Part shown: positions 18,792-27,251 of the stretch, piece by piece | Layout: each line of letters starts with the position of its first letter | How positions within the stretch are numbered: the first letter of the stretch is position 1 | Source of the DNA: Pseudomonas guineae | GTDB lineage: Bacteria; Pseudomonadota; Gammaproteobacteria; Pseudomonadales; Pseudomonadaceae | Length of the DNA: 64,000 nt | Direction: 5' to 3' | NCBI RefSeq assembly: GCF_900113745.1 | Contig: NZ_FOQL01000004.1 | Span: forward strand, 1-64,000 | The notes under the pieces: model-generated | What the model saw: the letters and a program-made list of their open reading frames with translations, nothing else | Database searches by the model: none | Told to the model about the DNA's origin: nothing | Position numbers and translations under genes: made by a program

Positions 18792-21626
18792 TCAGTCGCG
18801 GTCGCGTTCAAGCAGTGGCTTGAGGAAGTAGCCAGTATGCGACTGCGCCATCTCGGCGACTGCCTCGGGCGTGCCGACCGCTATAATTTGGCCGCCCTTA
18901 GAGCCACCTTCTGGGCCGAGATCAACCAGCCAGTCAGCCGTCTTGATTACGTCCAAATTGTGCTCGATCACCACCACGGTATTGCCGTGGTCGCGCAGGC
19001 GGTGCAGGACGTCGAGCAGTTGCTGGATGTCGGCGAAATGCAGGCCGGTGGTTGGCTCATCAAGGATGTATAGGGTCTTGCCAGTATCACGTTTGCTTAG
19101 CTCGCGACTCAGTTTGACTCGTTGCGCCTCGCCCCCGGAGAGGGTGGTCGCGCTCTGCCCTAGCTTGATATAGGACAGGCCGACATCCATCAGGGTTTGT
19201 AGCTTACGCGCCAGCGCTGGCACGGCATCGAAGAACACCCTTGCTTCCTCGATGGTCATGTCGAGCACTTCGGTGATGCTTTTACCCTTGTACTTCACCT
19301 CTAGGGTTTCGCGGTTGTAACGCTTGCTCTTGCACACATCGCAGGGCACATAGATGTCTGGGAGGAAGTGCATCTCCACCTTGATCAGGCCGTCGCCCTG
19401 GCAGGCCTCGCAACGTCCGCCCTTGACGTTAAAACTGAAACGCCCCGGGCCGTAACCGCGCGAGCGTGATTCCGGTACGCCAGCGAACAGCTCGCGGATT
19501 GGGGTGAACAGGCCCGTATAGGTCGCCGGGTTCGAGCGTGGCGTGCGGCCGATCGGGCTTTGGTCAATGTCGACCACTTTGTCCAGGTGCTGCAAGCCAT
19601 CGATGCTGTCGTGGGCGGCAGCTTCTAATGTGGTCGCGCCGTTGAGTGCCGTGGCACTCAACGGGTACAGGGTGTTGTTGATCAGTGTCGATTTACCCGA
19701 GCCGGATACCCCCGTCACGCAGGTCAGCAAGCCAATCGGGATCTCCAGATCGACATTGCGCAGGTTGTTGCCGCGCGCGCCTTTAATCTTCAGCGACAGC
19801 TTGCTGTCCCGTGGCGTGCGCTTGGCCGGTACGGCAATTTTCACGCGGCCGGAGAGGTACTTGCCTGTTAGTGAGTCAGGGTGGGCCATGACTTCGGCGG
19901 CGGTGCCCTGGGCGACGATCTGGCCGCCATGTACGCCAGCGCCTGGACCAATATCGACCACGTAGTCGGCCATGCGAATCGCGTCTTCGTCGTGCTCAAC
20001 GACGATCACCGTGTTGCCGATGTCGCGTAGGTGGCGCAGGGTACCGAGCAGGCGTTCATTGTCGCGCTGATGAAGGCCAATGGACGGCTCGTCGAGGATG
20101 TACATGACCCCGACCAGTCCGGCGCCAATCTGGCTCGCCAGGCGAATGCGTTGCGCTTCGCCGCCGGACAGGGTGTCGGCGCTGCGGTCCAGGGTCAGGT
20201 AGTCGAGGCCGACGTTGACCAAAAACTGCAGGCGCTCGCGGATTTCCTTGAGGATCTTTTCGGCAATTTCACCGCGGCGGCCAGGCAAGGCGAGGCTGCC
20301 GAAGTACTCGGTGGCGTCACCAATCGGCATGCCGCTCACGGCGGGCAGGGTTTTCTCGCCGACCCACACATGCCGCGCTTCACGGCGCAGGCGTGTGCCG
20401 CGGCAGTCCTGGCAGGCCTGGGTGCTGAGGAACTTGGCCAGCTCCTCGCGCACGCTGGTGGATTCGGTTTCGCGGTAGCGCCGCTCCAGGTTCGGCACGA
20501 TGCCTTCGAAGGGGTGAGAGCGTTTGACGATGTCGCCGCGGTCGTTAAGGTATTTGAAGTCGACGTTCTGTGCGCCACTGCCAAACAGAATGCATTTCTG
20601 GTGTTCGGCGCTGAGATCGTCAAACGGCACTTCCAGGCTGAAACCGTAATGTGCGGCCAGAGAGCCGAGCATCTGGAAGTAATAGACGTTACGCCGGTCC
20701 CAGCCGCGGATTGCGCCCTCGGCCAGGGTCATTTCACCATTGACCAAGCGTTTGATATCGAAGAACTGCTTCACGCCCAGGCCATCACAAGTCGGGCAGG
20801 CGCCAGCCGGATTGTTGAAGGAAAACAACTTGGGCTCCAACTCGCTGATGGAATGGCCGCAAGTCGGGCAGGCGAAGCGCGCGGAGAAGATGATCTCTTC
20901 ACCGCTTTCGCCTTCCATTGGGGCGATCAGCGCTAGACCGTCGGCCAGCTTCAGTGCCGTCTCGAACGACTCGGCGAGGCGTTGCTGTAGGTCGCCGCGG
21001 GCTTTGAAGCGGTCAACCACCGCATCAATGCTGTGCTTCTTTTGCTTGTCGAGTTTCGGCAGCTCGTCCAGCTCATAAATTTTGCCGTTGACCCGCACAC
21101 GCACGAAACCCTGCGCGCGAAGTTCATCGAAGACCGCAAGGTGTTCGCCTTTACGTTCGCGAATAATCGGGGCCAGCAGCATTAGCTTGCTGCCTTCGGG
21201 CAGAGCCAGCACCTGATCGACCATCTGGCTGACGGTTTGTGCTTCCAGGGGCAGGTCGTGGTCCGGGCAGCGTGGAATACCGGCGCGGGCATAAAGCAGG
21301 CGCAAATAATCGTAGATTTCGGTGATGGTGCCGACGGTGGAGCGGGGGTTGTGTGAAGTGGATTTCTGCTCGATGGAGATCGCTGGCGACAGGCCTTCAA
21401 TCGTATCGACGTCAGGCTTTTCCATCATCGACAGAAATTGCCGGGCGTAGGCAGAGAGTGATTCGACATAACGGCGCTGGCCCTCGGCGTAGAGGGTGTC
21501 AAAAGCCAGTGATGACTTGCCGGAGCCGGACAGGCCGGTGATCACGATCAGCTTGTCGCGCGGCAGGGTCAGGTCGATATTCTTCAGGTTATGGGTGCGT
21601 GCACCCCGGATCAGAATCTTGTCCAC
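18792..21626 (-). CDS. uvrA: Excinuclease ABC subunit A
   Basis: UvrA is the damage-sensing ATPase of nucleotide excision repair. The 944-residue protein has two ABC modules. The first Walker A is GLSGSGKSS (about residues 31-39), and the second is GVSGSGKST (about 640). LSGGEAQRI and LSGGEAQRV are the signature motifs. Zinc fingers are CPTC...CPTC (about 253-283) and CEACQGD...CDVC (about 740-765). The start is a GTG at 21626, giving the family N-terminus (M)[18 protein letters not shown]; a longer frame to 21692 is not conserved. I looked for a LexA box in the region shared with the divergent MFS gene and found none convincing. Confidence 0.97.
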   Translation of the reverse strand: MDKILIRGARTHNLKNIDLTLPRDKLIVITGLSGSGKSSLAFDTLYAEGQRRYVESLSAYARQFLSMMEKPDVDTIEGLSPAISIEQKSTSHNPRSTVGTITEIYDYLRLLYARAGIPRCPDHDLPLEAQTVSQMVDQVLALPEGSKLMLLAPIIRERKGEHLAVFDELRAQGFVRVRVNGKIYELDELPKLDKQKKHSIDAVVDRFKARGDLQQRLAESFETALKLADGLALIAPMEGESGEEIIFSARFACPTCGHSISELEPKLFSFNNPAGACPTCDGLGVKQFFDIKRLVNGEMTLAEGAIRGWDRRNVYYFQMLGSLAAHYGFSLEVPFDDLSAEHQKCILFGSGAQNVDFKYLNDRGDIVKRSHPFEGIVPNLERRYRETESTSVREELAKFLSTQACQDCRGTRLRREARHVWVGEKTLPAVSGMPIGDATEYFGSLALPGRRGEIAEKILKEIRERLQFLVNVGLDYLTLDRSADTLSGGEAQRIRLASQIGAGLVGVMYILDEPSIGLHQRDNERLLGTLRHLRDIGNTVIVVEHDEDAIRMADYVVDIGPGAGVHGGQIVAQGTAAEVMAHPDSLTGKYLSGRVKIAVPAKRTPRDSKLSLKIKGARGNNLRNVDLEIPIGLLTCVTGVSGSGKSTLINNTLYPLSATALNGATTLEAAAHDSIDGLQHLDKVVDIDQSPIGRTPRSNPATYTGLFTPIRELFAGVPESRSRGYGPGRFSFNVKGGRCEACQGDGLIKVEMHFLPDIYVPCDVCKSKRYNRETLEVKYKGKSITEVLDMTIEEARVFFDAVPALARKLQTLMDVGLSYIKLGQSATTLSGGEAQRVKLSRELSKRDTGKTLYILDEPTTGLHFADIQQLLDVLHRLRDHGNTVVVIEHNLDVIKTADWLVDLGPEGGSKGGQIIAVGTPEAVAEMAQSHTGYFLKPLLERDRD

Positions 21627-21761
21627 AAACAACGGCCTCGCATGGCGGGCGGAAAACCACCGAGTATACGGGGCCAAAGGCGGGCGCGGCAAAGCGTCAC
21701 TGCTGTGCCGCGCTCATTGAGTGCTGCTAGAATCGCCGCCTCTTTCTTCAGGGTCTTTCCC

Positions 21762-23150
21762 ATGCATGATCCGCACAGCGAGCGTATGAGCGGCAGTGAA
21801 ACCCGCGCGGCCGGTGGCTTAGCGTTGGTGTTCGCTTTTCGCATGCTCGGTATGTTTATGGTGCTGCCCGTGCTGGCGACCTATGGCATGGAATTGCAGG
21901 GCAGTACGCCAGCATTAATCGGCCTGGCCATCGGTGCGTATGGGCTGACCCAGGCATTTTTGCAGATTCCTTTTGGCATGCTCAGCGACCGTATCGGTCG
22001 CCGCCCGGTTATCTATGCGGGGCTGGTGATTTTTGCCGCCGGCAGCTTACTGGCCGCCAATGCGGACTCGATCTGGGGCGTGATTGCCGGGCGTGTGCTG
22101 CAGGGTGCCGGTGCAATTTCTGCTGCGGTGATGGCGTTATTGTCCGACCTAACCCGCGAGCAGCATCGGACCAAGGCCATGGCGGTGATCGGCATGAGTA
22201 TCGGCCTGTCATTTGCCGTGGCTATGGTAGTAGGTCCGCTGTTAACCCGTGCCTTTGGCCTGCCGGGGTTGTTTCTTGCCACCGCCGCTATGGCGCTGCT
22301 GGGTATCGTGATTGTTGCGGGGTTAGTGCCGTCTTCCGCCGGGCCGTTGCAGCATCGCGAGTCTGGAGTGAGCAAACAGGCGTTATGGCCGACGCTCAAG
22401 CATGCCGACCTGCTGCGCCTGGACTTCGGTATTCTGGTACTGCACGCCATCCTGATGGCCAGCTTTATCGCCTTGCCGCTGGCGCTGGTGGAGCAGGGCG
22501 GCCTGGCCAAGGAAGAGCACTGGTGGGTATACCTGACCGCGTTGCTGGTAGGGTTCTTCGGTATGGTGCCGTTTATCATCTACGGCGAAAAAAAGCGTCG
22601 CATGAAGCATGTGCTGCTCGGCGCGGTGAGCGTTCTGCTGTTATGTGAGCTGTTCTTCTGGTGGTTTGGCACTAGCCTGCGTGCGCTGGTGCTGGGAACT
22701 GTGGTGTTTTTCACCGCCTTCAACCTGCTGGAGGCCTCGCTGCCTTCGTTGATCAGTAAGGTGGCGCCGGCCGGCGGCAAAGGCACGGCGATGGGTGTGT
22801 ATTCCACCAGCCAGTTTCTCGGTGCGGCTATCGGCGGCATCCTTGGTGGCTGGTTGTATCAGCACTACAGCCTGTCGGGCGTGTTTGCGGGCTGTGCCTT
22901 ACTGGCTCTTTTTTGGCTGGGCTTTGCTGTTACTATGCGCGAACCGCCGTATGTAACCAGCCTGCGCCTGCCGCTTTCAGCGGCAGCCTTGCAAGAGGCT
23001 GGGTTGGCCGAGCGTTTGCAGGCTGTGCCCGGAGTGGCGGATGCCGTAGTGGCGCGCGATGAAGCGGCCATCTATATCAAAGTGGATACCCAACAATTGG
23101 ATCGTACGTCTCTCGAGCGCCTCATAGAGCAGGCGCCGGCGACGTGCTGA
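21762..23150 (+). CDS. YajR-like major facilitator transporter with C-terminal soluble domain
   Basis: This 462-residue protein is an MFS proton-coupled exporter: about 12 membrane helices, with motif A (GMLSDRIGRRPVI, near residue 72) in the first cytoplasmic loop. After the last helix a soluble tail of about 65 residues (LQEAGLAERLQAVPGVADAVV and on) has the size and pattern of the ferredoxin-like YAM domain of E. coli YajR. Substrate unknown. ATG 21762 gives the N-terminus MHDPHSERMSG seen in the P. aeruginosa neighbour of uvrA. It is divergent from uvrA and lies 17 bases upstream of ssb. Confidence 0.88.
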   Translation: MHDPHSERMSGSETRAAGGLALVFAFRMLGMFMVLPVLATYGMELQGSTPALIGLAIGAYGLTQAFLQIPFGMLSDRIGRRPVIYAGLVIFAAGSLLAANADSIWGVIAGRVLQGAGAISAAVMALLSDLTREQHRTKAMAVIGMSIGLSFAVAMVVGPLLTRAFGLPGLFLATAAMALLGIVIVAGLVPSSAGPLQHRESGVSKQALWPTLKHADLLRLDFGILVLHAILMASFIALPLALVEQGGLAKEEHWWVYLTALLVGFFGMVPFIIYGEKKRRMKHVLLGAVSVLLLCELFFWWFGTSLRALVLGTVVFFTAFNLLEASLPSLISKVAPAGGKGTAMGVYSTSQFLGAAIGGILGGWLYQHYSLSGVFAGCALLALFWLGFAVTMREPPYVTSLRLPLSAAALQEAGLAERLQAVPGVADAVVARDEAAIYIKVDTQQLDRTSLERLIEQAPATC

Positions 23151-23167
23151 AAGCCTAGGAGAACGTT

Positions 23168-23665
23168 ATGGCCCGTGGGGTTAACAAAGTCATTCTGGTC
23201 GGTACCTGCGGACAGGACCCGGAAACCCGTTATCTGCCAAACGGCAACGCGGTCACCAATCTGAGCCTGGCCACCAGCGAGCAGTGGACTGACAAGCAAA
23301 CCGGGCAGAAAGTCGAGAAGACTGAATGGCACCGCGTTTCGATGTTCGGCAAGGTTGCCGAGATCGCCGGCGAGTACCTGCGCAAAGGCTCCCAGGTATA
23401 TATCGAGGGCAAGTTGCAGACCCGCGAGTGGGAAAAAGACGGCATCAAGCGCTACACCACTGAAATCGTTGTGGATATGCAGGGCACCATGCAGCTATTG
23501 GGCGGCCGTCCAGACAATGCCGGTGGTGACTCTGCGTCGCGTCAGCAGCGTCCTGCTGCTGCACCGCAACGCGCACCACAGCAATCTGCTCCGCGTCCAG
23601 CGCCGCAACCAGCGGCCCAGCCTGCGCCGGATTTCGACAGTTTTGATGACGATATTCCATTCTGA
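23168..23665 (+). CDS. ssb: Single-stranded DNA-binding protein
   Basis: SSB coats single-stranded DNA during replication, repair and recombination. The 165-residue product has an N-terminal OB fold (residues 1-110, starting [22 protein letters not shown]), a glutamine- and proline-rich linker, and the acidic tip [11 protein letters not shown] that recruits repair proteins. ATG 23168 follows CTAGGAGAACGTT. The uvrA-MFS-ssb arrangement is the Pseudomonas norm. Confidence 0.97.
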   Translation: MARGVNKVILVGTCGQDPETRYLPNGNAVTNLSLATSEQWTDKQTGQKVEKTEWHRVSMFGKVAEIAGEYLRKGSQVYIEGKLQTREWEKDGIKRYTTEIVVDMQGTMQLLGGRPDNAGGDSASRQQRPAAAPQRAPQQSAPRPAPQPAAQPAPDFDSFDDDIPF

Positions 23666-23687
23666 TTAGCTGAGTCAGCGCTCAATT

Positions 23688-24572
23688 ATGCGTATGCGGC
23701 TGATGCTGCTGGGTGGCGGTAATGCGCTGGGGCAGGCATTGATCCGTCTCGGTGCCGAAGAGGATATTAATTTTCTCGCACCCAAGCCTCCTGCGTCAGG
23801 CTGGGATCCTGCCAGCCTGACGCAGTTGCTGGATGACACCCGCCCCGATGCCCTGATCAACCTTGCTTACTACTTCGACTGGTTTCAGGCCGAAGGCGTA
23901 AGCGAGGCGCACTTTGCTGCCCAGGAACGCTCTGTTGAGCGCCTTGCTGAGCTCTGTCAGCACCACCAGATCCGTTTACTGCAGCCGTCCAGCTATCGCG
24001 TCTTCGATGGCGTGCGCGCTACGGCTTATGGCGAGAAGGAAGAGCCTCAGCCGCTTGGCCTGCGTGGGCGGGCGTTGTGGCGTTTTGAGCAGCGTGTGCG
24101 TGCCTCCTGCCCGCGACATGTGCTGTTGCGTTTCGGCTGGCTGCTGGACGACAGTGCGAATGGTTTGCTCGGACGCTTTCTCGTGCGCGCCGCAGAGGAT
24201 TCGCCGCTGCTTTTAGCGGATGACCGGCGGGGTAACCCGACTCCGGTCGACGATGCCGCCCGCGTGATTATTGCTGTGCTCAAACAGCTGGATTGCCAAA
24301 CGCCCTTGTGGGGTACTTACCACTACGGTGGGCATGAGGCGACGACGTCGCTGGCGCTGGGGCAGGCGGTGCTCAGTGAAGCGCGTAACTTCCGTAGCAA
24401 TCTAATCGACGAGCTCAGCCCGCAGGCTCACAGCGCTCGTGCGGATGCCTGCGAAGAACCGCAACATGCGGTGCTGTCTTGCAAGAAAATTCTGCACACC
24501 TTCGGTATTAAGCCTCGCGCCTGGCGCTCGGGTTTGCCGAGCCTACTGGATCGTTACTATCGCCATGTCTGA
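23688..24572 (+). CDS. Degenerate RmlD-like NAD(P)-binding protein
   Basis: The 294-residue product resembles dTDP-4-dehydrorhamnose reductases (RmlD, extended SDR fold). It has an N-terminal glycine motif (LLGGGNALGQALI), SSYRVFDG near residue 100 where RmlD has a STDYVFDG-type segment, and GNPTPVDDAAR near residue 185. The YxxxK catalytic pair seems to be missing: the region after YGEKEEPQPLGL reads RGRALWRFEQ. It may therefore not be a standard reductase. An alternative ATG lies at 23694. It overlaps the next epimerase-like gene by 8 bases, so the two form an operon. In P. aeruginosa this pair (PA4069-PA4068) sits next to oprG, not next to ssb. Confidence 0.7.
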   Translation: MRMRLMLLGGGNALGQALIRLGAEEDINFLAPKPPASGWDPASLTQLLDDTRPDALINLAYYFDWFQAEGVSEAHFAAQERSVERLAELCQHHQIRLLQPSSYRVFDGVRATAYGEKEEPQPLGLRGRALWRFEQRVRASCPRHVLLRFGWLLDDSANGLLGRFLVRAAEDSPLLLADDRRGNPTPVDDAARVIIAVLKQLDCQTPLWGTYHYGGHEATTSLALGQAVLSEARNFRSNLIDELSPQAHSARADACEEPQHAVLSCKKILHTFGIKPRAWRSGLPSLLDRYYRHV

Positions 24573-25500
24573 TTCCCGACCTATCTTGATTACTGGGGGA
24601 GCCGGCTTTATCGGTTCGCATTTGGTTGATGCGTTGTTGGCACAAGGCCGCCATGTTCGCGTGCTGGACAACCTGTCGATGGGTAGGCTGGCCAACCTGC
24701 CGCTGGATAATCCTCTGCTGCAGTTTATCCAAGGTGATGTGGCTGACTCGGCTGTCTTGGCTCAGGCGGTGGCGGGTTGCGCTGCGGTGGCGCACTTGGC
24801 TGCGGTTGCGTCAGTGCAAGCTTCGGTGGACGACCCGGTGAGTACTCACCAGAGCAATTTTGTCGGTACCCTGAACGTGTGCGAGGCGATGCGCTTACAT
24901 GGCGTTAAGCGAGTGCTGTTCGCCTCCAGTGCGGCGGTCTATGGCAATAATGGCGAAGGCCAGGCAATTGATGAAAATACGGCCAAGGCCCCGCTGACGC
25001 CCTATGCGGCTGACAAATTAGCCAGTGAGCATTACCTGGATTTCTATCGCCGCCAGCATGGCCTGGAACCGGCGATCTTCCGCTTCTTCAACATTTTCGG
25101 GCCGCGCCAGGATCCGTCTTCGCCGTACTCCGGCGTCATCAGTATCTTCACCCAGCGTGCCCAGCAGAGCCTGCCGATTAGCGTGTTTGGTGATGGTGAG
25201 CAGACTCGTGATTTCTTCTTTGTCGCCGATCTGGTGATCTTGCTGATGCAAGCGCTGAATGCACCGCACGTGGTGGAGGGGGCGGTGAATGTCGGCTGGA
25301 ACCAAGCAGTTAGCTTGAATCAGTTGTTGGCAGAAATCGGTGAGCTGTGCGGCGGCCTGCCTGCCGTTAGCTATCAGGCGCCGCGAGCTGGCGATATTCG
25401 TCATTCGCGCGCTAATAACCAGCGCTTACAAGCGCACTATCAGCTACCCCAGGCAACGCTTATACAAGAAGGCTTGCGGCGTTTGTTAGCGCAGTCTTGA
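24565..25500 (+). CDS. NAD-dependent sugar-nucleotide epimerase/dehydratase
   Basis: The 311-residue product is an extended SDR enzyme of the UDP-glucose 4-epimerase group. It has the glycine motif GGAGFIGSHLV (about residues 12-22), DNLSMGRLANLP, an SSAAVYG strand with the catalytic serine near 115, and the YAADK catalytic Tyr/Lys pair near 140. FNIFGPRQDP follows. The substrate cannot be named from sequence alone; surface polysaccharide or LPS sugars are likely. The start at 24565 overlaps the previous gene by 8 bases. A strong palindromic terminator follows. Confidence 0.8.
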   Translation: MSDSRPILITGGAGFIGSHLVDALLAQGRHVRVLDNLSMGRLANLPLDNPLLQFIQGDVADSAVLAQAVAGCAAVAHLAAVASVQASVDDPVSTHQSNFVGTLNVCEAMRLHGVKRVLFASSAAVYGNNGEGQAIDENTAKAPLTPYAADKLASEHYLDFYRRQHGLEPAIFRFFNIFGPRQDPSSPYSGVISIFTQRAQQSLPISVFGDGEQTRDFFFVADLVILLMQALNAPHVVEGAVNVGWNQAVSLNQLLAEIGELCGGLPAVSYQAPRAGDIRHSRANNQRLQAHYQLPQATLIQEGLRRLLAQS

Positions 25501-25513
25501 GACGTAGATAAAC

Positions 25514-25543
25514 AAAAAAGCCGGCCACGTGGCCGGCTTTTTT
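25514..25543. terminator. Bidirectional terminator between the epimerase gene and oprG
   Basis: A perfect 30-base palindrome, AAAAAAGCCGGCCAC then its reverse complement, lies between convergent genes. It would stop transcription in both directions. Confidence 0.92.
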
Positions 25544-25556
25544 GTGCCGTTTAGTC

Positions 25557-26243
25557 TTAGAACTTGTAGCCCAGGCCGACCATGTACACGAGCGGGTCGA
25601 CATCCACGTCGACTTTGACCTTCTGGCCGCCATATGAAGTGGTGCCGGTGGTTTCGATGTCGATGTAACGCACTTGGGCGTTAAGCATGATGTTGTCGGT
25701 CAGCATATAGTCCATGCCAACCTGGGCTGCGAGGCCCCACGAGTCTTTCATGTCCAAGCCACTGAAGCCTTTGGTTTCTGCTTCGCTGCTCAACTCGGTG
25801 TCAAAGAACCACGTGTAGTTAATGCCCGCCCCCAAGTAAGGCTGGAAGGCGGAGCTGGCGTCAAGCGGGTAATAAAGCACGCTCAGGGTTGGCGGTAGAT
25901 GCTTGAGCTCGCCCAGGTTGCCGTTCAGGCCGGCGAATGCTCCAGGCATACCTTGCACGCCAACGTCATGGCTGAATGGGGTCGCGGCCAGCAGCTCAAT
26001 GCCGATGTTGTTGGTCAACATATAGGCGAAGTTCAAACCCAGCTGAGTATCGCTATCCAAGGTCGCCTTAGTGCCTGCTACATCGGTGTTGAGCGCGCCG
26101 ACCCAGATATCACTGCTGCTTTCCTGCGGGTCAACGGTGATGGCACCGGCGCGCACGATGATGTCGCCCGCTTGGTGTGCCTGCGCCAGTGGGGCGGCAA
26201 TAGCTAAAGCCAGCAGTGAGGCGGTAAAAAGTGAGGTACGCAT
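25557..26243 (-). CDS. oprG: OmpW-family outer-membrane protein OprG
   Basis: OprG/OmpW is an eight-stranded outer-membrane barrel with a hydrophobic lateral channel. It is linked to uptake of small hydrophobic molecules and is induced in low oxygen in P. aeruginosa. The 228-residue precursor has a signal peptide (about residues 1-23, ending AQA). It then has DTQLGLNFAYML, LPPTLSVLYYP, FQPYLGAGINY and the C-terminal strand ending YKF, all matching the family. ATG 26243 is chosen because a GGGAG sequence lies 8 bases upstream; ATG-type codons four residues further out are less well placed. An Anr-type box lies about 75 bases upstream. The neighbours (epimerase pair on one side, DUF3299 operon on the other) match PA4063-PA4069, except for the TonB cluster between. 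Confidence 0.9.
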   Translation of the reverse strand: MRTSLFTASLLALAIAAPLAQAHQAGDIIVRAGAITVDPQESSSDIWVGALNTDVAGTKATLDSDTQLGLNFAYMLTNNIGIELLAATPFSHDVGVQGMPGAFAGLNGNLGELKHLPPTLSVLYYPLDASSAFQPYLGAGINYTWFFDTELSSEAETKGFSGLDMKDSWGLAAQVGMDYMLTDNIMLNAQVRYIDIETTGTTSYGGQKVKVDVDVDPLVYMVGLGYKF

Positions 26244-26311
26244 GTGTGCTCCCATAAAGCATCGGTTCGTATTGGCTGGATACGATGTTAGGGCGCAAGA
26301 AAAAACGGCTG

Positions 26312-26325
26312 TTGATCCAGCTCAA
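26312..26325 (-). promoter_or_regulatory. Anr/Dnr (FNR-type) box upstream of oprG
   Basis: TTGATCCAGCTCAA matches 9 of 10 fixed positions of the TTGAT-N4-ATCAA consensus. It lies about 75 bases before the oprG start on the same strand, with a TAACAT -10-like element downstream, the layout of a class II Anr promoter. Anr control of oprG is known in P. aeruginosa. Confidence 0.65.
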
Positions 26326-26436
26326 TAAAGTAGTGAGCTATCTAAATTTTCTTATCTGAGCTGTTGAAGCGTTGCTTACGCCTGTCTGGTCGGGGGTATT
26401 GGCTTGATGTGGGTTGCATGAGGATATGATGCAGTT

Positions 26437-26455
26437 GATAATGCTTCTCTTTACT
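26437..26455 (+). promoter_or_regulatory. Candidate Fur box ahead of the TonB2-type cluster
   Basis: GATAATGCTTCTCTTTACT matches 13 of 19 positions of the classical Fur consensus, with the left half intact (GATAATG) and a weak right half. It ends 25 bases upstream of the DUF3450 start. Iron control of a TonB system is plausible, but the match is imperfect. Confidence 0.35.
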
Positions 26456-26480
26456 CATGATCTCTTACAAGGAATGCCTC

Positions 26481-27251
26481 ATGACCCCTCTGCCGAAGCG
26501 TCTGCTGGCAGTCGCTCTGGTTTTGGCCAGCGCGCCACTTGCGGCCAGCTCTCTGGATGCCGCGCTGGATGAAAGTCAGCAATTAGCGGTCGATGCCAAG
26601 GCCTCGCAGGCGCGTATCGAGCAGCTTGATGACGCCAGTCGGGACATGCTTAGCGAATACCGTAATGCGCTGCAGCAGGCCGAAGCCCTGCAGAGTTACA
26701 ACATACAGCTGCGTGAGCTGGTGGCGGCGCAACGTAAAGAGCTGACGGGTTATCAGCAGCAGCTGGATGGTATTGAGCGCACTCAGGAGGCCGTCACGCC
26801 ACAGATGCGCCGCATGGTTGAGGTTCTGGGCGAGTTTATCGCCGCTGATCTGCCGTTCCTTCCCGATGAGCGCAGTGATCGCCTGGCTCAGTTACAGGAT
26901 TTGTTGCCGCGTGCCGATGTCAGCCTGGCGGAAAAGTACCGACGTATTCTTGAGGCTTACCAAGTGGAAAGTGATTACGGTCGCACTCTGGAGGCCTGGC
27001 GTGGCGAGCTGCCGAGCGACGGCAGCTCGCGTAGTGTCGAGTTTCTGCGCTTGGGCCGCGTCATGCTGTATTTCCAAACCCTCGATGGCCACGAAAGTGG
27101 CTGGTGGAACCCGCAAACCCGTAGCTGGCAAATCCTCGATGGCAATGCGCGCCGTCCATTGCGTCAGGCCATTGCGATTGCCCGTCAGGAGCAGGCTCCG
27201 GCCTTGCTTGACCTGCCTGTGAAAACCCTGGCGCTGGAGGCCAAGCCATGA
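26481..27251 (+). CDS. DUF3450 periplasmic coiled-coil protein of a TonB2-type cluster
   Basis: The 256-residue precursor has a signal peptide (about residues 1-22, ending PLAA), a long heptad-rich coiled coil (about 35-115), and a C-terminal globular part with SGWWNPQTRSWQIL. These features match the DUF3450 family, which is regularly found first in TtpC/TonB2 gene clusters. Its molecular role is unknown; a periplasmic partner of the energy-transduction complex is inferred. ATG 26481 follows ACAAGGAATGCCTC. It overlaps the next gene by 4 bases. Confidence 0.8.
   Translation: MTPLPKRLLAVALVLASAPLAASSLDAALDESQQLAVDAKASQARIEQLDDASRDMLSEYRNALQQAEALQSYNIQLRELVAAQRKELTGYQQQLDGIERTQEAVTPQMRRMVEVLGEFIAADLPFLPDERSDRLAQLQDLLPRADVSLAEKYRRILEAYQVESDYGRTLEAWRGELPSDGSSRSVEFLRLGRVMLYFQTLDGHESGWWNPQTRSWQILDGNARRPLRQAIAIARQEQAPALLDLPVKTLALEAKP

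Noticed and set aside
21627..21761. LexA (SOS) box between uvrA and the MFS gene
   Set aside because: I searched for CTGT-N8-ACAG-type sequence on both strands and found no acceptable match.
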